From positions 1 through 36,307 of the forward strand of contig JAFGDG010000018.1 in assembly GCA_016932245.1 (NCBI GenBank): 36,307 nucleotides of DNA. Direction: 5' to 3'. Origin of the DNA: Thermoplasmatota archaeon. GTDB taxonomy: Archaea > Thermoplasmatota > E2 > DHVEG-1. Positions 7,404-15,622 of this stretch are shown here, piece by piece. A program made the position numbers and the translations under genes. The notes under the pieces are model-generated. The model was not told the DNA's origin. It searched no databases and worked only from the letters and a program-made list of their open reading frames with translations. Each line of letters begins with the position of its first letter. Positions within the stretch are counted from its first letter, which is position 1.

Positions 7404-8585
7404 ATGAAATATAAACGGGATCCTGAATTAATACGAGATGTTTTAGGTAAAAAAGTGCAATTTATACTTGGAGACATGGCCTGTGTCTATGGTGGTCTGC
7501 TCGCAGGTTGTTCATTTTTTGGTGGGTACCCCATTACCCCTGCATCGGAAGTTGCTGAGGGAATGGCACGAAGACTTCCAAGAGTAAAGGGAACATATAT
7601 TCAGATGGAAGATGAAATCGGCAGTATTGCCGCAGTTATCGGAGCTTCTTGGGGCGGTGCCAAATCTATGACTGCAACATCGGGTCCTGGTTTTTCACTT
7701 ATGATGGAAAACTATGGCTATGCTGTAATGACAGAAACGCCCTGTGTCATTGTTAACATCCAAAGGACTGGCCCTTCGACAGGCCAACCCACTCTTGGTG
7801 CTCAGGGCGATATGATGCAAGCTAAATGGGGATCACATGGTGACTTCGAAGCAATAGCGTTGGCTCCTAGCACTGTTCAAGAATGCATGGATTTTACAAT
7901 AGAGGCGTTTAATCTTGCTGAAAAATATCGTAATCCTGTTTGTGTCATGGCTGATGGGGAAATAGGGCATCTTAGGGAGAGGGTAGTTATCCCAGATGAA
8001 AAAGACTTGAAAATAGTTAATCGAGTCCGTGCTACAATTGATAAAAAGAAATTCATACCTTTTACAGATTCTCAGACTAGGAAAAGTAAGGTACCTGATT
8101 TCCCAACTTTTGGAACAGGTTATCGTACCTATGTTACTGGCCTTACCCATAATGAGAAAGGTTTTCCAGCAACTGACAAGCAACCAGATCATGAAAAACT
8201 TGTGAAACGAATTACTTCAAAAATCACCGATGATCTCGATAAGCTCACTAATGTTGAAAAACTGTATCTAGATGATGCGGAAACTGTTTTTGTTACCTAT
8301 GGTGCATCTGCTCGACCTGCAGAGTCGGCTGTGGAGATGGCAAGAGCCAAAGGCAAAAAAGTTGGCATGCTTCGTCTTAAGACTGTTTGGCCATTCCCAT
8401 TCAAAGAGATTCAAAAACTAGCAAATAAAGTTGATAAAATAATCGTTCCTGAAATGAATCTTGGGCAGATTGTTCATCCAGTTCGTGAATATGTGGAAGG
8501 TAAATGTAAAGTGGTTAGCGCTCCGAAAATTGGTGGAGAGATGCATCTACCTAGCGAGCTTTATAGATATCTGGAGGAAAAATAA
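7404..8585 (+). CDS. korA: 2-Oxoacid:ferredoxin oxidoreductase alpha subunit, probably 2-oxoglutarate type
   Basis: The family makes acyl-CoA + CO2 + reduced ferredoxin from 2-oxoacids, or runs the reverse carboxylation. Seen: GGYPITPASEVAEGM, the YPITP block of alpha subunits, EDEIGSIAAVIGASWGGAK, and TSGPGFSLMMENYGYA, all typical of the KorA branch, and a C-terminal transketolase-like domain with TYGASARPAESAVEMA. At 393 residues without a fused gamma domain it fits KorA, with gamma encoded separately. GGGGGA lies just upstream of the ATG. Substrate choice (2-oxoglutarate) rests on overall KorA resemblance and on the SucCD and Frd neighbours. A branched-chain 2-oxoacid enzyme (VorB type) is the main alternative. 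Confidence 0.9.
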   Translation: MKYKRDPELIRDVLGKKVQFILGDMACVYGGLLAGCSFFGGYPITPASEVAEGMARRLPRVKGTYIQMEDEIGSIAAVIGASWGGAKSMTATSGPGFSLMMENYGYAVMTETPCVIVNIQRTGPSTGQPTLGAQGDMMQAKWGSHGDFEAIALAPSTVQECMDFTIEAFNLAEKYRNPVCVMADGEIGHLRERVVIPDEKDLKIVNRVRATIDKKKFIPFTDSQTRKSKVPDFPTFGTGYRTYVTGLTHNEKGFPATDKQPDHEKLVKRITSKITDDLDKLTNVEKLYLDDAETVFVTYGASARPAESAVEMARAKGKKVGMLRLKTVWPFPFKEIQKLANKVDKIIVPEMNLGQIVHPVREYVEGKCKVVSAPKIGGEMHLPSELYRYLEEK

Positions 8586-8586
8586 T

Positions 8587-9462
8587 ATGCCAGAGATTAG
8601 AACGGCAGATGAACTTAATAAAAAATACTTGCGTGAGGAAATGTGGCCCACTATTTTTTGTAATGGTTGCGGGCATGGCGTAGTATTGGACTATACCTTT
8701 TGGGCAATTGAAGAACTTAATTTAGACATGGATAAAACCGTTTTTGTTTCAGGCATTGGTTGTTCATCTCGTCTACCCGGCTACATTAATGCAGATGGTT
8801 TGCATACAACCCACGGCAGAGCTATAGCATTTGCAACTGGCATTAAGGCAGCAAACCCTGATTTGAACATCATTATTTTTACAGGAGATGGTGACTGCTC
8901 AGGAATAGGTGGTAACCATCTCATTCATGCAGCTCGGCGAAACATCGATGTGACCGTCATTATGATCAATAACTTTACATACGGAATGACTGGCGGTCAA
9001 CTCGCGCCAACGGCACCACTGGGAAGTATTGCAACAACTGCCCCATATGGAAATATTGAACATCCTTTTAACATATGTGAACTTGCAAAAGCACTTGGCG
9101 CCAATTATGTTGCTCGATGGACTGTTTCCCACCCATATCAACCGATAAAATCAATAAAAGAGGGAATACAGAAAAAGGGTTTTTCACTTGTTGAATTTTT
9201 AGCCCCTTGCCCAACTGCTTATGGTCGCCGTAATAAACTTGGCGACATCAAAAAACTTTGGCAATGGTATGACGATAATACAATCTTAATTGAAGACTAC
9301 GACAAGATAATGAGATACGGATCTGATGAAGAAAAAGAGAGAATAAAAAATAAAATACAAACCGGTGTTTTTCAGAATATAGAAAAACTTGGTTTTTTTG
9401 AACAATATGAAAAGCTTCTGGGAAGATTACAAGAAAAACAAGGCAAGGGGGAGAAGAAATGA
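8587..9462 (+). CDS. korB: 2-Oxoacid:ferredoxin oxidoreductase beta subunit (TPP-binding)
   Basis: This subunit binds thiamine pyrophosphate and a [4Fe-4S] cluster. Seen: FCNGCGHGVVL near the N-terminus, GIGCSSRLPGYI, and the TPP/Mg motif GDGDCSGIGGNHLIHAARRN, followed by NNFTYGMTGGQLAPT. The track ORF begins at 8461 inside korA. The ATG at 8587 is the true start because GGAGG lies nine bases upstream, the korA stop is one base before, and homologues begin close to here. The product is 291 residues. Its stop overlaps korG in an ATGA junction, so the subunits are coupled. Confidence 0.93.
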   Translation: MPEIRTADELNKKYLREEMWPTIFCNGCGHGVVLDYTFWAIEELNLDMDKTVFVSGIGCSSRLPGYINADGLHTTHGRAIAFATGIKAANPDLNIIIFTGDGDCSGIGGNHLIHAARRNIDVTVIMINNFTYGMTGGQLAPTAPLGSIATTAPYGNIEHPFNICELAKALGANYVARWTVSHPYQPIKSIKEGIQKKGFSLVEFLAPCPTAYGRRNKLGDIKKLWQWYDDNTILIEDYDKIMRYGSDEEKERIKNKIQTGVFQNIEKLGFFEQYEKLLGRLQEKQGKGEKK

Positions 9463-10001
9463 AAAAAGAAATGCGTATTTGCGGTTTCGGTGGTCAGGGG
9501 GTAATACTATCCGGTTTCATTTTTGGTAAGGCAGCATCTGTTTTTATGGATTATAACGCAGTTCAAAGCCAGTCATACGGACCTGAAGCCCGCGGCGGGG
9601 CTGCTAGATCTGAAGTTATCATTTCTGATGAAAAAATAGGTTACCCTCGGCCGACAAGCGTTGATTTTTTTATTGCGATGTCACAGGAGGCTTTTGATAC
9701 GTATCGAAAGGATATCCGTAAGGATACCGTAATTGTTATTGACCCTGATCTAGTCCCTAAACATGATATTGGAAGACCAGTGTATAAGATTCATGCTCAG
9801 AAAATAGCTGAAAAACTAGGTAATAAGATTGTTACCAATATCGTCATGGTTGGCGCAGCCACAGCCATTTTTGATGTGCTAAAACATGATGCTGTGCAAG
9901 AAGCAGTTATCGATAGCGTACCAAAAAAGTTTGTGGATCTTAACAAAGAAGCTTTTGAACGAGGCCTTGAGGCAGGTAAGAATGCCAAAAATAAGCTATA
10001 A
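9459..10001 (+). CDS. korG: 2-Oxoacid:ferredoxin oxidoreductase gamma subunit
   Basis: This 180-residue subunit completes the KorDABG enzyme. Seen: the N-terminal GFGGQGVILSGFIFGKAA block and SYGPEARGGAARSEVIIS, both hallmarks of the gamma (PFOR domain III) family. The start overlaps korB by 4 nt, with GGGGGAG upstream. The next gene, hdrA, starts 20 nt inside the 3' end of korG, which ties Kor translation to the Hdr part of the array. Confidence 0.93.
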   Translation: MKKEMRICGFGGQGVILSGFIFGKAASVFMDYNAVQSQSYGPEARGGAARSEVIISDEKIGYPRPTSVDFFIAMSQEAFDTYRKDIRKDTVIVIDPDLVPKHDIGRPVYKIHAQKIAEKLGNKIVTNIVMVGAATAIFDVLKHDAVQEAVIDSVPKKFVDLNKEAFERGLEAGKNAKNKL

Positions 10002-13000
10002 CAAAAAAATTGATCACGATTTGGGAATTCCCCTTGAGGATGATTATTTTTATAATGAACCAGAAGAAATCTTAGAAGTAAATCAAATGGAAGAAGTAGA
10101 AAGCGAGGTAAAGCTTTCTGAAAAACTAAAAACAAAGAAAGAAAAAAGGGTGATAAATGCTGATGTTCTCATAGTGGGTGCTGGCATCTCTGGTATGCAG
10201 GCAGCGCTTGATATCGGGGACAAGGGTTACAAGGTTGTTCTCATCGATAAAACCTCCACGATTGGAGGGTCGATGGTTAAACTTGATAAAACATTTCCAA
10301 CAAATGATTGTTCTATTTGTACCGCTGCACCCAAGATGGTGGAACTTTCGCGTCATCCAAATATCGAATTAATCACATATGCTGAACTCAATTCACTTGA
10401 GGGTAAACAGGGGGATTTTACAGCAAATGTTTGGAAAAAAAGCAAATATGTTGATCCAGATAAATGTACAGGATGTAATGATTGCGCAGAAGTTTGCCCT
10501 GTTAATGTTGTAAGTTCTTTTGATGAAAAAATTACCACAAGAAAAGCAATATATATTGAGTTTCCACAGGCAGTACCAATTGTTTACACGATTGACCATG
10601 AAAACTGCGTGGGCTGCGGGTCATGTGACCGGGTCTGTGAGCCTGAAGCAATAAGTTTTCTTGAAAAATCTGAAGAAATAGAGGTAAACGTAGGGAGCGT
10701 TATTGTTGCAACGGGTTTTGAAGTATTTGAACCAATTGAAATGAGAAAAGAATATGGCTATGGCAAATACAAAAATGTAATAACTGCAATGCAGTTCGAA
10801 AGATTATTGTCTTCTTTTGGCCCTACTGAGGGAAAGCCTCTACGACTTTCAGATGGTAAAAAACCCAGGAACATTGCATGGATTCAGTGCGTTGGTTCTC
10901 GCAGTAAACAACTAGGTTTTCCATATTGTTCACGTGTGTGTTGTATGTATGCAACAAAAGAAGCATCCATTGTTAAAGAAGCAAATCCGGATGTCGGTAT
11001 TTCAATATACTATATGGACATCCGTGCGTATGGAAAGGATTTCCAGCAGTACTATAATCATGCCAAAGATCTAGGTGTTAATTACATCCGTGGACGGCCT
11101 TCTTCAATTTATGAAAACAAAGATAAAAGTCTCACGATCCGTTATAAGGATACACTTACTGGCGAGATAAAAGAAGATATCGTTGATATGCTTGTGTTAT
11201 CGACTGCAATCATTCCTTCAAAGGATAACAAAAAACTTGGCAAATCTCTTGGGATTGAAGTTGACGAAAATGGTTTTTTCAAACAACAGTCTTTACTAAA
11301 TAATCCAATTCAATCAACAAAAGAAGGGGTTTTTCTAGCAGGTTGCATTCAAGGCCCGAAGGATATTCCCGATAGTGTCTCCATGGCAAGCGGTGCTGCG
11401 GCAAAAGCCGTCGCTCCAATCAAAAATAGAAAAAGGCACATAGGTAAAGACTTCCCAAACGAAATGGATATTTCTGGTGATGAGCCTCGCATTGGCGTAT
11501 TCATCTGCCATTGCGGCAAAAATATCGCAAGTTACCTGGATGTTGAAAAAGTTACTAAAGCTACCGAAAAACTGCCAAATGTGGAGCATGCCGAACATGT
11601 GATGTTTGCCTGCTCCGAGGACAGTGGTAAAAAAATTAGAGAAACAATTAAAGAAAAAAAATTGAATAGAGTTATTGTTGCTGCTTGTTCACCGCGTACT
11701 CATGGCGGTCTATTTCAGGATACTCTTATGGAAGCTGGGCTAAATAAGTATCTTTTTGAAATGGCCAATATACGTAATCATTGTTCCTGGGTTCATTCTG
11801 ATGATTGGGACGCAGCAACTAAAAAAGCAACATCCCTAGTAAAGGCCGCTGTGGCAAAGGTTCGCCTGCTTGAACCACTCAGCGAAGAAGAGTTTTCAAT
11901 TATCCCTAAAACACTTGTCATAGGTGGTGGTGTCTCAGGTATGAAGGCTGCTCTTGCACTTGCAAGCATGGGTGTTGAATCTGTTTTACTTGAGAAAAAT
12001 TCAAAACTAGGGGGGAGACTTAGAGAACTTCATTCAATGTTTCCATCCGATATAAAAACTGAAAAGATTATTAACCCACTGATTAAAGAGGTCGCAAAAA
12101 ACAAGTTAATCAGCGTCATGACTGATGCCGAGCTTACCAATGTAGATGGTTTTATTGGAAACTATAAAGGAATTGTTAAACAGAAGGGTAAGGAAAAAAA
12201 AATAGAGTTTGGAACAATCATTGTTGCAACTGGGTTTAAGGAAATTGATCTTGAAGGAGAATATCAGTATCTTAAAAATAATAATATTTTGTCGCAAACT
12301 GAACTCGAAAAAAGAGTTAAAAATAACTCTTTGACTTTGAAAAAGAAGCTAAAAAATATTGTTTTTATTAATTGTGCTGGCGCAATGGATGAAAAACGTC
12401 CATATTGCTGTCGTGTTGGCTGTGGCGTATCAATTAAAAACGCGAAACTCGTTAGCGAGAAATTCCCAAGTTCTAAAGTGTATATTCTGTATAGAGATAT
12501 GAGGGTCTTTGGTAAGGAGGAAGAAGAATATTACTCAGATGTGTTGAAGACTCACCATGTTACTACTATTCGTTATGCTGGTGATAAAAAACCAACGATC
12601 ATCCTTGACAAAGACGATCCTAAGAACGGTCCTGTATCTGTAAAAGTCCTTGACGATACTTTAAACGAGGAGATAGAAATTTCTGCCGACCTTGTGGTTC
12701 TTACAATCAATACTGAGGGTGAGGTTTCAACAGAGGCGTTGAAAAACATGCTTAAAATACCAGCTGATGCAGGGGGGTTTTTCATGGAAGCACATGCAAA
12801 GATTCGGCCATTGGATTTTGCAACTGATGGCATTTATTTGTGTGGTGCTGCACATTATCCGAAAAACTTGGTTGATTCAATTGCACAAGCAGAAGGTGCT
12901 GCATCTAGAGCAGCCATCCCTATTATGCAAGAAACAATGAAGGGCGAGGGGGCTGTTTCAGAGGTTAATGAAGATCTTTGTAGTGGTTGTGGGACATGTA

Positions 13001-13206
13001 AGTCCATATGTACCTATTCCGCTATTGAAATCCTGCCTCGTTCTGACAACCCTGAACACGCTGTCGCGATTGTGAACAAGGCGTTATGCAAAGGATGTGG
13101 TGCGTGTGCCGGTGCGTGTCCATCTGGTGCAATAGACCAAAAAGGATACAAAAGCAATCAGATTGATGTAATGCTGGAAGCTCTCTTAAAGGAGGTGACT
13201 GCCTGA
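9982..13206 (+). CDS. hdrA: Double-unit HdrA (heterodisulfide reductase subunit A-like electron-bifurcating flavoprotein)
   Basis: HdrA holds the bifurcating FAD of HdrABC complexes. This 1074-residue protein contains two successive HdrA-type FAD units: VGAGISGMQAAL near residue 65 with the TFPTNDCSICTAAPKMVE cysteine block, and IGGGVSGMKAAL near 647. Cluster motifs are CTGCNDCAEVCP near 162, CVGCGSCDRVCEP near 209, IQCVGSRS, FICHCGKNIAS, and C-terminal CSGCGTCKSIC and CKGCGACAGACP. Unlike the other two HdrA proteins here it has no nested NfnB module. It has an N-terminal extension of about 60 acidic and Lys-rich residues that looks disordered. The track start (9886) lies inside korG; ATG 9982 with AGG upstream is preferred. 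It overlaps korG by 20 nt, suggesting it hands electrons to or from Kor. Confidence 0.9.
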   Translation: MPKISYNKKIDHDLGIPLEDDYFYNEPEEILEVNQMEEVESEVKLSEKLKTKKEKRVINADVLIVGAGISGMQAALDIGDKGYKVVLIDKTSTIGGSMVKLDKTFPTNDCSICTAAPKMVELSRHPNIELITYAELNSLEGKQGDFTANVWKKSKYVDPDKCTGCNDCAEVCPVNVVSSFDEKITTRKAIYIEFPQAVPIVYTIDHENCVGCGSCDRVCEPEAISFLEKSEEIEVNVGSVIVATGFEVFEPIEMRKEYGYGKYKNVITAMQFERLLSSFGPTEGKPLRLSDGKKPRNIAWIQCVGSRSKQLGFPYCSRVCCMYATKEASIVKEANPDVGISIYYMDIRAYGKDFQQYYNHAKDLGVNYIRGRPSSIYENKDKSLTIRYKDTLTGEIKEDIVDMLVLSTAIIPSKDNKKLGKSLGIEVDENGFFKQQSLLNNPIQSTKEGVFLAGCIQGPKDIPDSVSMASGAAAKAVAPIKNRKRHIGKDFPNEMDISGDEPRIGVFICHCGKNIASYLDVEKVTKATEKLPNVEHAEHVMFACSEDSGKKIRETIKEKKLNRVIVAACSPRTHGGLFQDTLMEAGLNKYLFEMANIRNHCSWVHSDDWDAATKKATSLVKAAVAKVRLLEPLSEEEFSIIPKTLVIGGGVSGMKAALALASMGVESVLLEKNSKLGGRLRELHSMFPSDIKTEKIINPLIKEVAKNKLISVMTDAELTNVDGFIGNYKGIVKQKGKEKKIEFGTIIVATGFKEIDLEGEYQYLKNNNILSQTELEKRVKNNSLTLKKKLKNIVFINCAGAMDEKRPYCCRVGCGVSIKNAKLVSEKFPSSKVYILYRDMRVFGKEEEEYYSDVLKTHHVTTIRYAGDKKPTIILDKDDPKNGPVSVKVLDDTLNEEIEISADLVVLTINTEGEVSTEALKNMLKIPADAGGFFMEAHAKIRPLDFATDGIYLCGAAHYPKNLVDSIAQAEGAASRAAIPIMQETMKGEGAVSEVNEDLCSGCGTCKSICTYSAIEILPRSDNPEHAVAIVNKALCKGCGACAGACPSGAIDQKGYKSNQIDVMLEALLKEVTA

Positions 13207-13628
13207 AAAAAAAGTTAGAGAGCAATAAAGAAATCGATGCTATCAAGTTTAAAGAAGGTGGGCTTGCAACAGAAGTCGAGGAGCTCTCTGGAGAAAATCT
13301 TTTTTCATGCTATCAATGTGGAACTTGTTCAGCTGGTTGCCCATTTATCGAGGATATGGATTTAGGTCCCGATAAAGTCATTAGATATGTGGTATTGGAC
13401 AGAACAGAAGTGTTAAATTCGAATACAATTTGGATGTGCGCATCCTGCTATACTTGTGCAGAAAGATGTCCTCGTGATTTGAACATTACAAAGATTATGG
13501 AAGCGCTACGTCAAATAATTCTTAGAAAAAAAATTGATCGGACAAAAGTTGTAAAAATTTCTAAAAAGGAAAAAGAAACTATTCCTCAGTTGGCATTTGT
13601 TAGTTTATTTAGAAAAAATATAGGTTAA
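13203..13628 (+). CDS. hdrC: HdrC-like iron-sulfur subunit with a CTG start codon
   Basis: HdrC links HdrB to HdrA. The track ORF starts at 13356, which would lose the first cluster motif. Upstream in the same frame lie CYQCGTCSAGCP and then CASCYTCAERCPRDLNI, the two [4Fe-4S] motifs needed for HdrC, so the gene must begin earlier. Between the upstream in-frame stop at 13164 and 13356 there is no ATG, GTG or TTG. A CTG at 13203 follows a perfect GGAGGTGA with 4 nt spacing, the same spacing as sucD, and overlaps the hdrA stop as CTGA in place of the usual ATGA. The resulting 141-residue protein is a normal length. It is followed by hdrB after 63 nt. Confidence 0.85.
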   Translation: MKKKLESNKEIDAIKFKEGGLATEVEELSGENLFSCYQCGTCSAGCPFIEDMDLGPDKVIRYVVLDRTEVLNSNTIWMCASCYTCAERCPRDLNITKIMEALRQIILRKKIDRTKVVKISKKEKETIPQLAFVSLFRKNIG

Positions 13629-13632
13629 GACA

Positions 13633-13646
13633 TATAAAAATATATA
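13633..13646 (+). promoter_or_regulatory. Possible internal promoter before hdrB/hydrogenase genes
   Basis: The 63-nt gap between hdrC and hdrB contains TATAAAAATATATA, a good archaeal TATA sequence. Transcription would begin around 13663-13669 and leave a leader of about 25 nt with GGGG seven bases before the hdrB ATG. It is one of only two gaps over 60 nt in the array. AT-richness makes a chance match possible. Confidence 0.4.
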
Positions 13647-13691
13647 TTAAAGGATATTTAGAAAGACATGCTAATATAGTGGGGCAATATC

Positions 13692-14594
13692 ATGAAGCTA
13701 TTGTACTATCCTGGATGTACGCTTAAGACCTCTGCAAAAAACCTTGAGAGATCCGCATTTGCCGTTATGGAAGCTTTGGGCCACGAAATGGTAGAAATGG
13801 AGGATTGGAACTGTTGCGGAGTTGTTGCATCTCTTACTGATGATGATCTCATGCATCATCTTGCCCCATTGCGAAGTTTGATACATGTGGAAGATCAAGG
13901 AGAAGATAAGGTTGTAACGCTCTGTGATATGTGTTGTAATACACTTAAACAAACCAACTTAAGAGTGAAAGAAAACTCTGACGACCTTGAGACGCTCAAT
14001 GCGTTTATGGATAGAGAAAATGATTATAAGGGGACTGTAACGGTCATTCATTTTCTTGAGTTTTTACGTGATGAAATTGGTTTTGATGTGATTAAGAAAA
14101 AAGTAAAACGTCCCCTCAAAGGCATACGAATTATGCCGTATTATGGGTGTATGCTTCTCCGTCCACGTGAAGTAGCAATTGATGATGCAGAAGAACCTAC
14201 TATTCTAGGGGACCTTCTTTCTGCGCTTGGCGCAGAAGTTATTGATAATCCATTCAAAATTGAATGCTGTGGTTCATACCATACCGTAGATGAAAAAGAA
14301 TCGGTTTCTAAGAGAGCGCATAGAATTACAAATTTTGCAACTGAGGGGGGTAGTGACGCCATGGTGCTTTCATGCCCGCTTTGCAGGTTTAATCTCGACG
14401 CGCGAGGGAAAGAAGCGGAAAAAATGTTTAAGGACTACAAACAAATACCAGTATTTTACTATACTCAACTTATAGCAATTGCACTTGGTTTAGACCAAAA
14501 CGTGTGTGGTTTCGACCAACATGTTGTAGATCCGCTTCTATTGTTAAAGAAAAAAGGAGTCTTCGAAAAAGAGGATAAAATAATCAAAATTTGA
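13692..14594 (+). CDS. hdrB: HdrB-like subunit (two CCG domains)
   Basis: HdrB carries the non-cubane [4Fe-4S] clusters that reduce a disulfide in methanogens. Both CCG domains are complete. The first has YYPGCTLKTS, WNCCGVV and LCDMCCNTL; the second has YYGCMLLRP, ECCGSYH and SCPLCRFNLD. The length of 300 residues is normal, and it pairs with the hdrC before it. Whether the substrate is CoM-S-S-CoB or another acceptor cannot be seen; no methyl-CoM reductase gene is in the window. The hydrogenase genes follow with no gap. Confidence 0.93.
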   Translation: MKLLYYPGCTLKTSAKNLERSAFAVMEALGHEMVEMEDWNCCGVVASLTDDDLMHHLAPLRSLIHVEDQGEDKVVTLCDMCCNTLKQTNLRVKENSDDLETLNAFMDRENDYKGTVTVIHFLEFLRDEIGFDVIKKKVKRPLKGIRIMPYYGCMLLRPREVAIDDAEEPTILGDLLSALGAEVIDNPFKIECCGSYHTVDEKESVSKRAHRITNFATEGGSDAMVLSCPLCRFNLDARGKEAEKMFKDYKQIPVFYYTQLIAIALGLDQNVCGFDQHVVDPLLLLKKKGVFEKEDKIIKI

Positions 14595-14611
14595 TAAAGA
14601 TGGTGTTAGCG

Positions 14612-15622
14612 ATGGTTAAAGAAAAAAAGAAGGAAGAACCGACAAAAAAGAAAAAACTGCAACTTGCATTTTATTGGGCAGCAAGTTGCGGCGGATGCGA
14701 AATAGCAGTACTTGATATTGATGAAAAGATACTCGATGTCATCGGGCTTGCAGATATTTTATTTTGGCCTGTTGCCATGGACTTTAAGTATAAAGATGTT
14801 GAAGCGATGAAAGACGGAAATATCGACGTGTGTTTCTTTAACGGTGCAATCCGGACAGAAGAACAAGAACATATTGCAAAATTACTGCGAAAGAAATCAA
14901 AGGTTCTTGTTGCCTTTGGTGCTTGTGCAGTAAACGGAGGGATCCCTGGCCTTGCAAATATTGCAAACCGAGAAGAAGTATTTCATACTGCGTATCTTCA
15001 AAATCCATCAACTGACAACCCAAAAAAGACGGTCCCAAAAACCAGCGTAAAGGTCAAAGAGGGTACACTAACGCTACCAGAATTTTATGACACCGTAAAA
15101 ACGCTTGACCAGACCGTTGATGTTGATTATTATTTGCCTGGCTGCCCGCCAACACCTGAAATTATTATGACTGCTGTTGGCGCTATTGTCGAAAATAAGC
15201 TACCGCCAAAAGGATCAGTTATTGGCCCAATGAAGTCGGTGTGTGATGAATGCCGATTTGAAAAAAGTGAGAAAAAAATTACAAAAGTTAGAAGAGTCTA
15301 CGAAGTTGATAAAATCGAAGAGAAGTGTTTACTAGAACAAGGAATTATTTGCCTTGGCCCAGCAACTCGTGGCGGGTGTGACGCACGTTGTCTTGATGCC
15401 AATATGCCCTGCACTGGTTGTGGTGGCCCTACACCAAATTCTCTTGATCAGGGTGCAAAGATGATGTCGGCACTTGCATCCATACTTGGGCTTGAAGGGG
15501 AAGAAAAAATGAGTGATGAAGAAGTTGAAAAATTAATCAATCAAGTGGTTGACCCAGTTGGAACGTTCTACAAATATGGTTTGCCAAATGCTCTGATCAA
15601 CAGGAAGGTGATGAGAAAATGA
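14612..15622 (+). CDS. mvhG: F420-non-reducing NiFe hydrogenase, small subunit
   Basis: This subunit carries the Fe-S relay of an MvhADG-type (group 3c) hydrogenase. Seen: ASCGGCE near the N-terminus, the CxxC of the proximal cluster, FGACAVNGGIPG, PGCPPTPE, and further Cys motifs CDECRFEK, GGCDARC and CTGCGGP for medial and distal clusters. No twin-arginine signal is present, so it is cytoplasmic. The track starts at a TTG (14591) overlapping the hdrB stop; ATGs at 14600 and 14612 are also in frame. I chose 14612 because GGTG precedes it by six bases; the start is uncertain by 21 nt. The stop overlaps mvhA (ATGA). Confidence 0.92.
   Translation: MVKEKKKEEPTKKKKLQLAFYWAASCGGCEIAVLDIDEKILDVIGLADILFWPVAMDFKYKDVEAMKDGNIDVCFFNGAIRTEEQEHIAKLLRKKSKVLVAFGACAVNGGIPGLANIANREEVFHTAYLQNPSTDNPKKTVPKTSVKVKEGTLTLPEFYDTVKTLDQTVDVDYYLPGCPPTPEIIMTAVGAIVENKLPPKGSVIGPMKSVCDECRFEKSEKKITKVRRVYEVDKIEEKCLLEQGIICLGPATRGGCDARCLDANMPCTGCGGPTPNSLDQGAKMMSALASILGLEGEEKMSDEEVEKLINQVVDPVGTFYKYGLPNALINRKVMRK

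Noticed and set aside
8461-8586. N-terminal extension of korB, korG-overlapping extension of hdrA (9886-9981), and extensions of lplA (20503-20532) and hdrC (21554-21586) in the ORF track
   Set aside because: Each extension lies within the preceding gene in another frame, and each has a better start with a ribosome site close to the upstream stop.
13200-13356. Frameshifted or truncated hdrC
   Set aside because: The frame is open through both Fe-S motifs back to a CTG with an ideal Shine-Dalgarno site, so no frameshift is needed.
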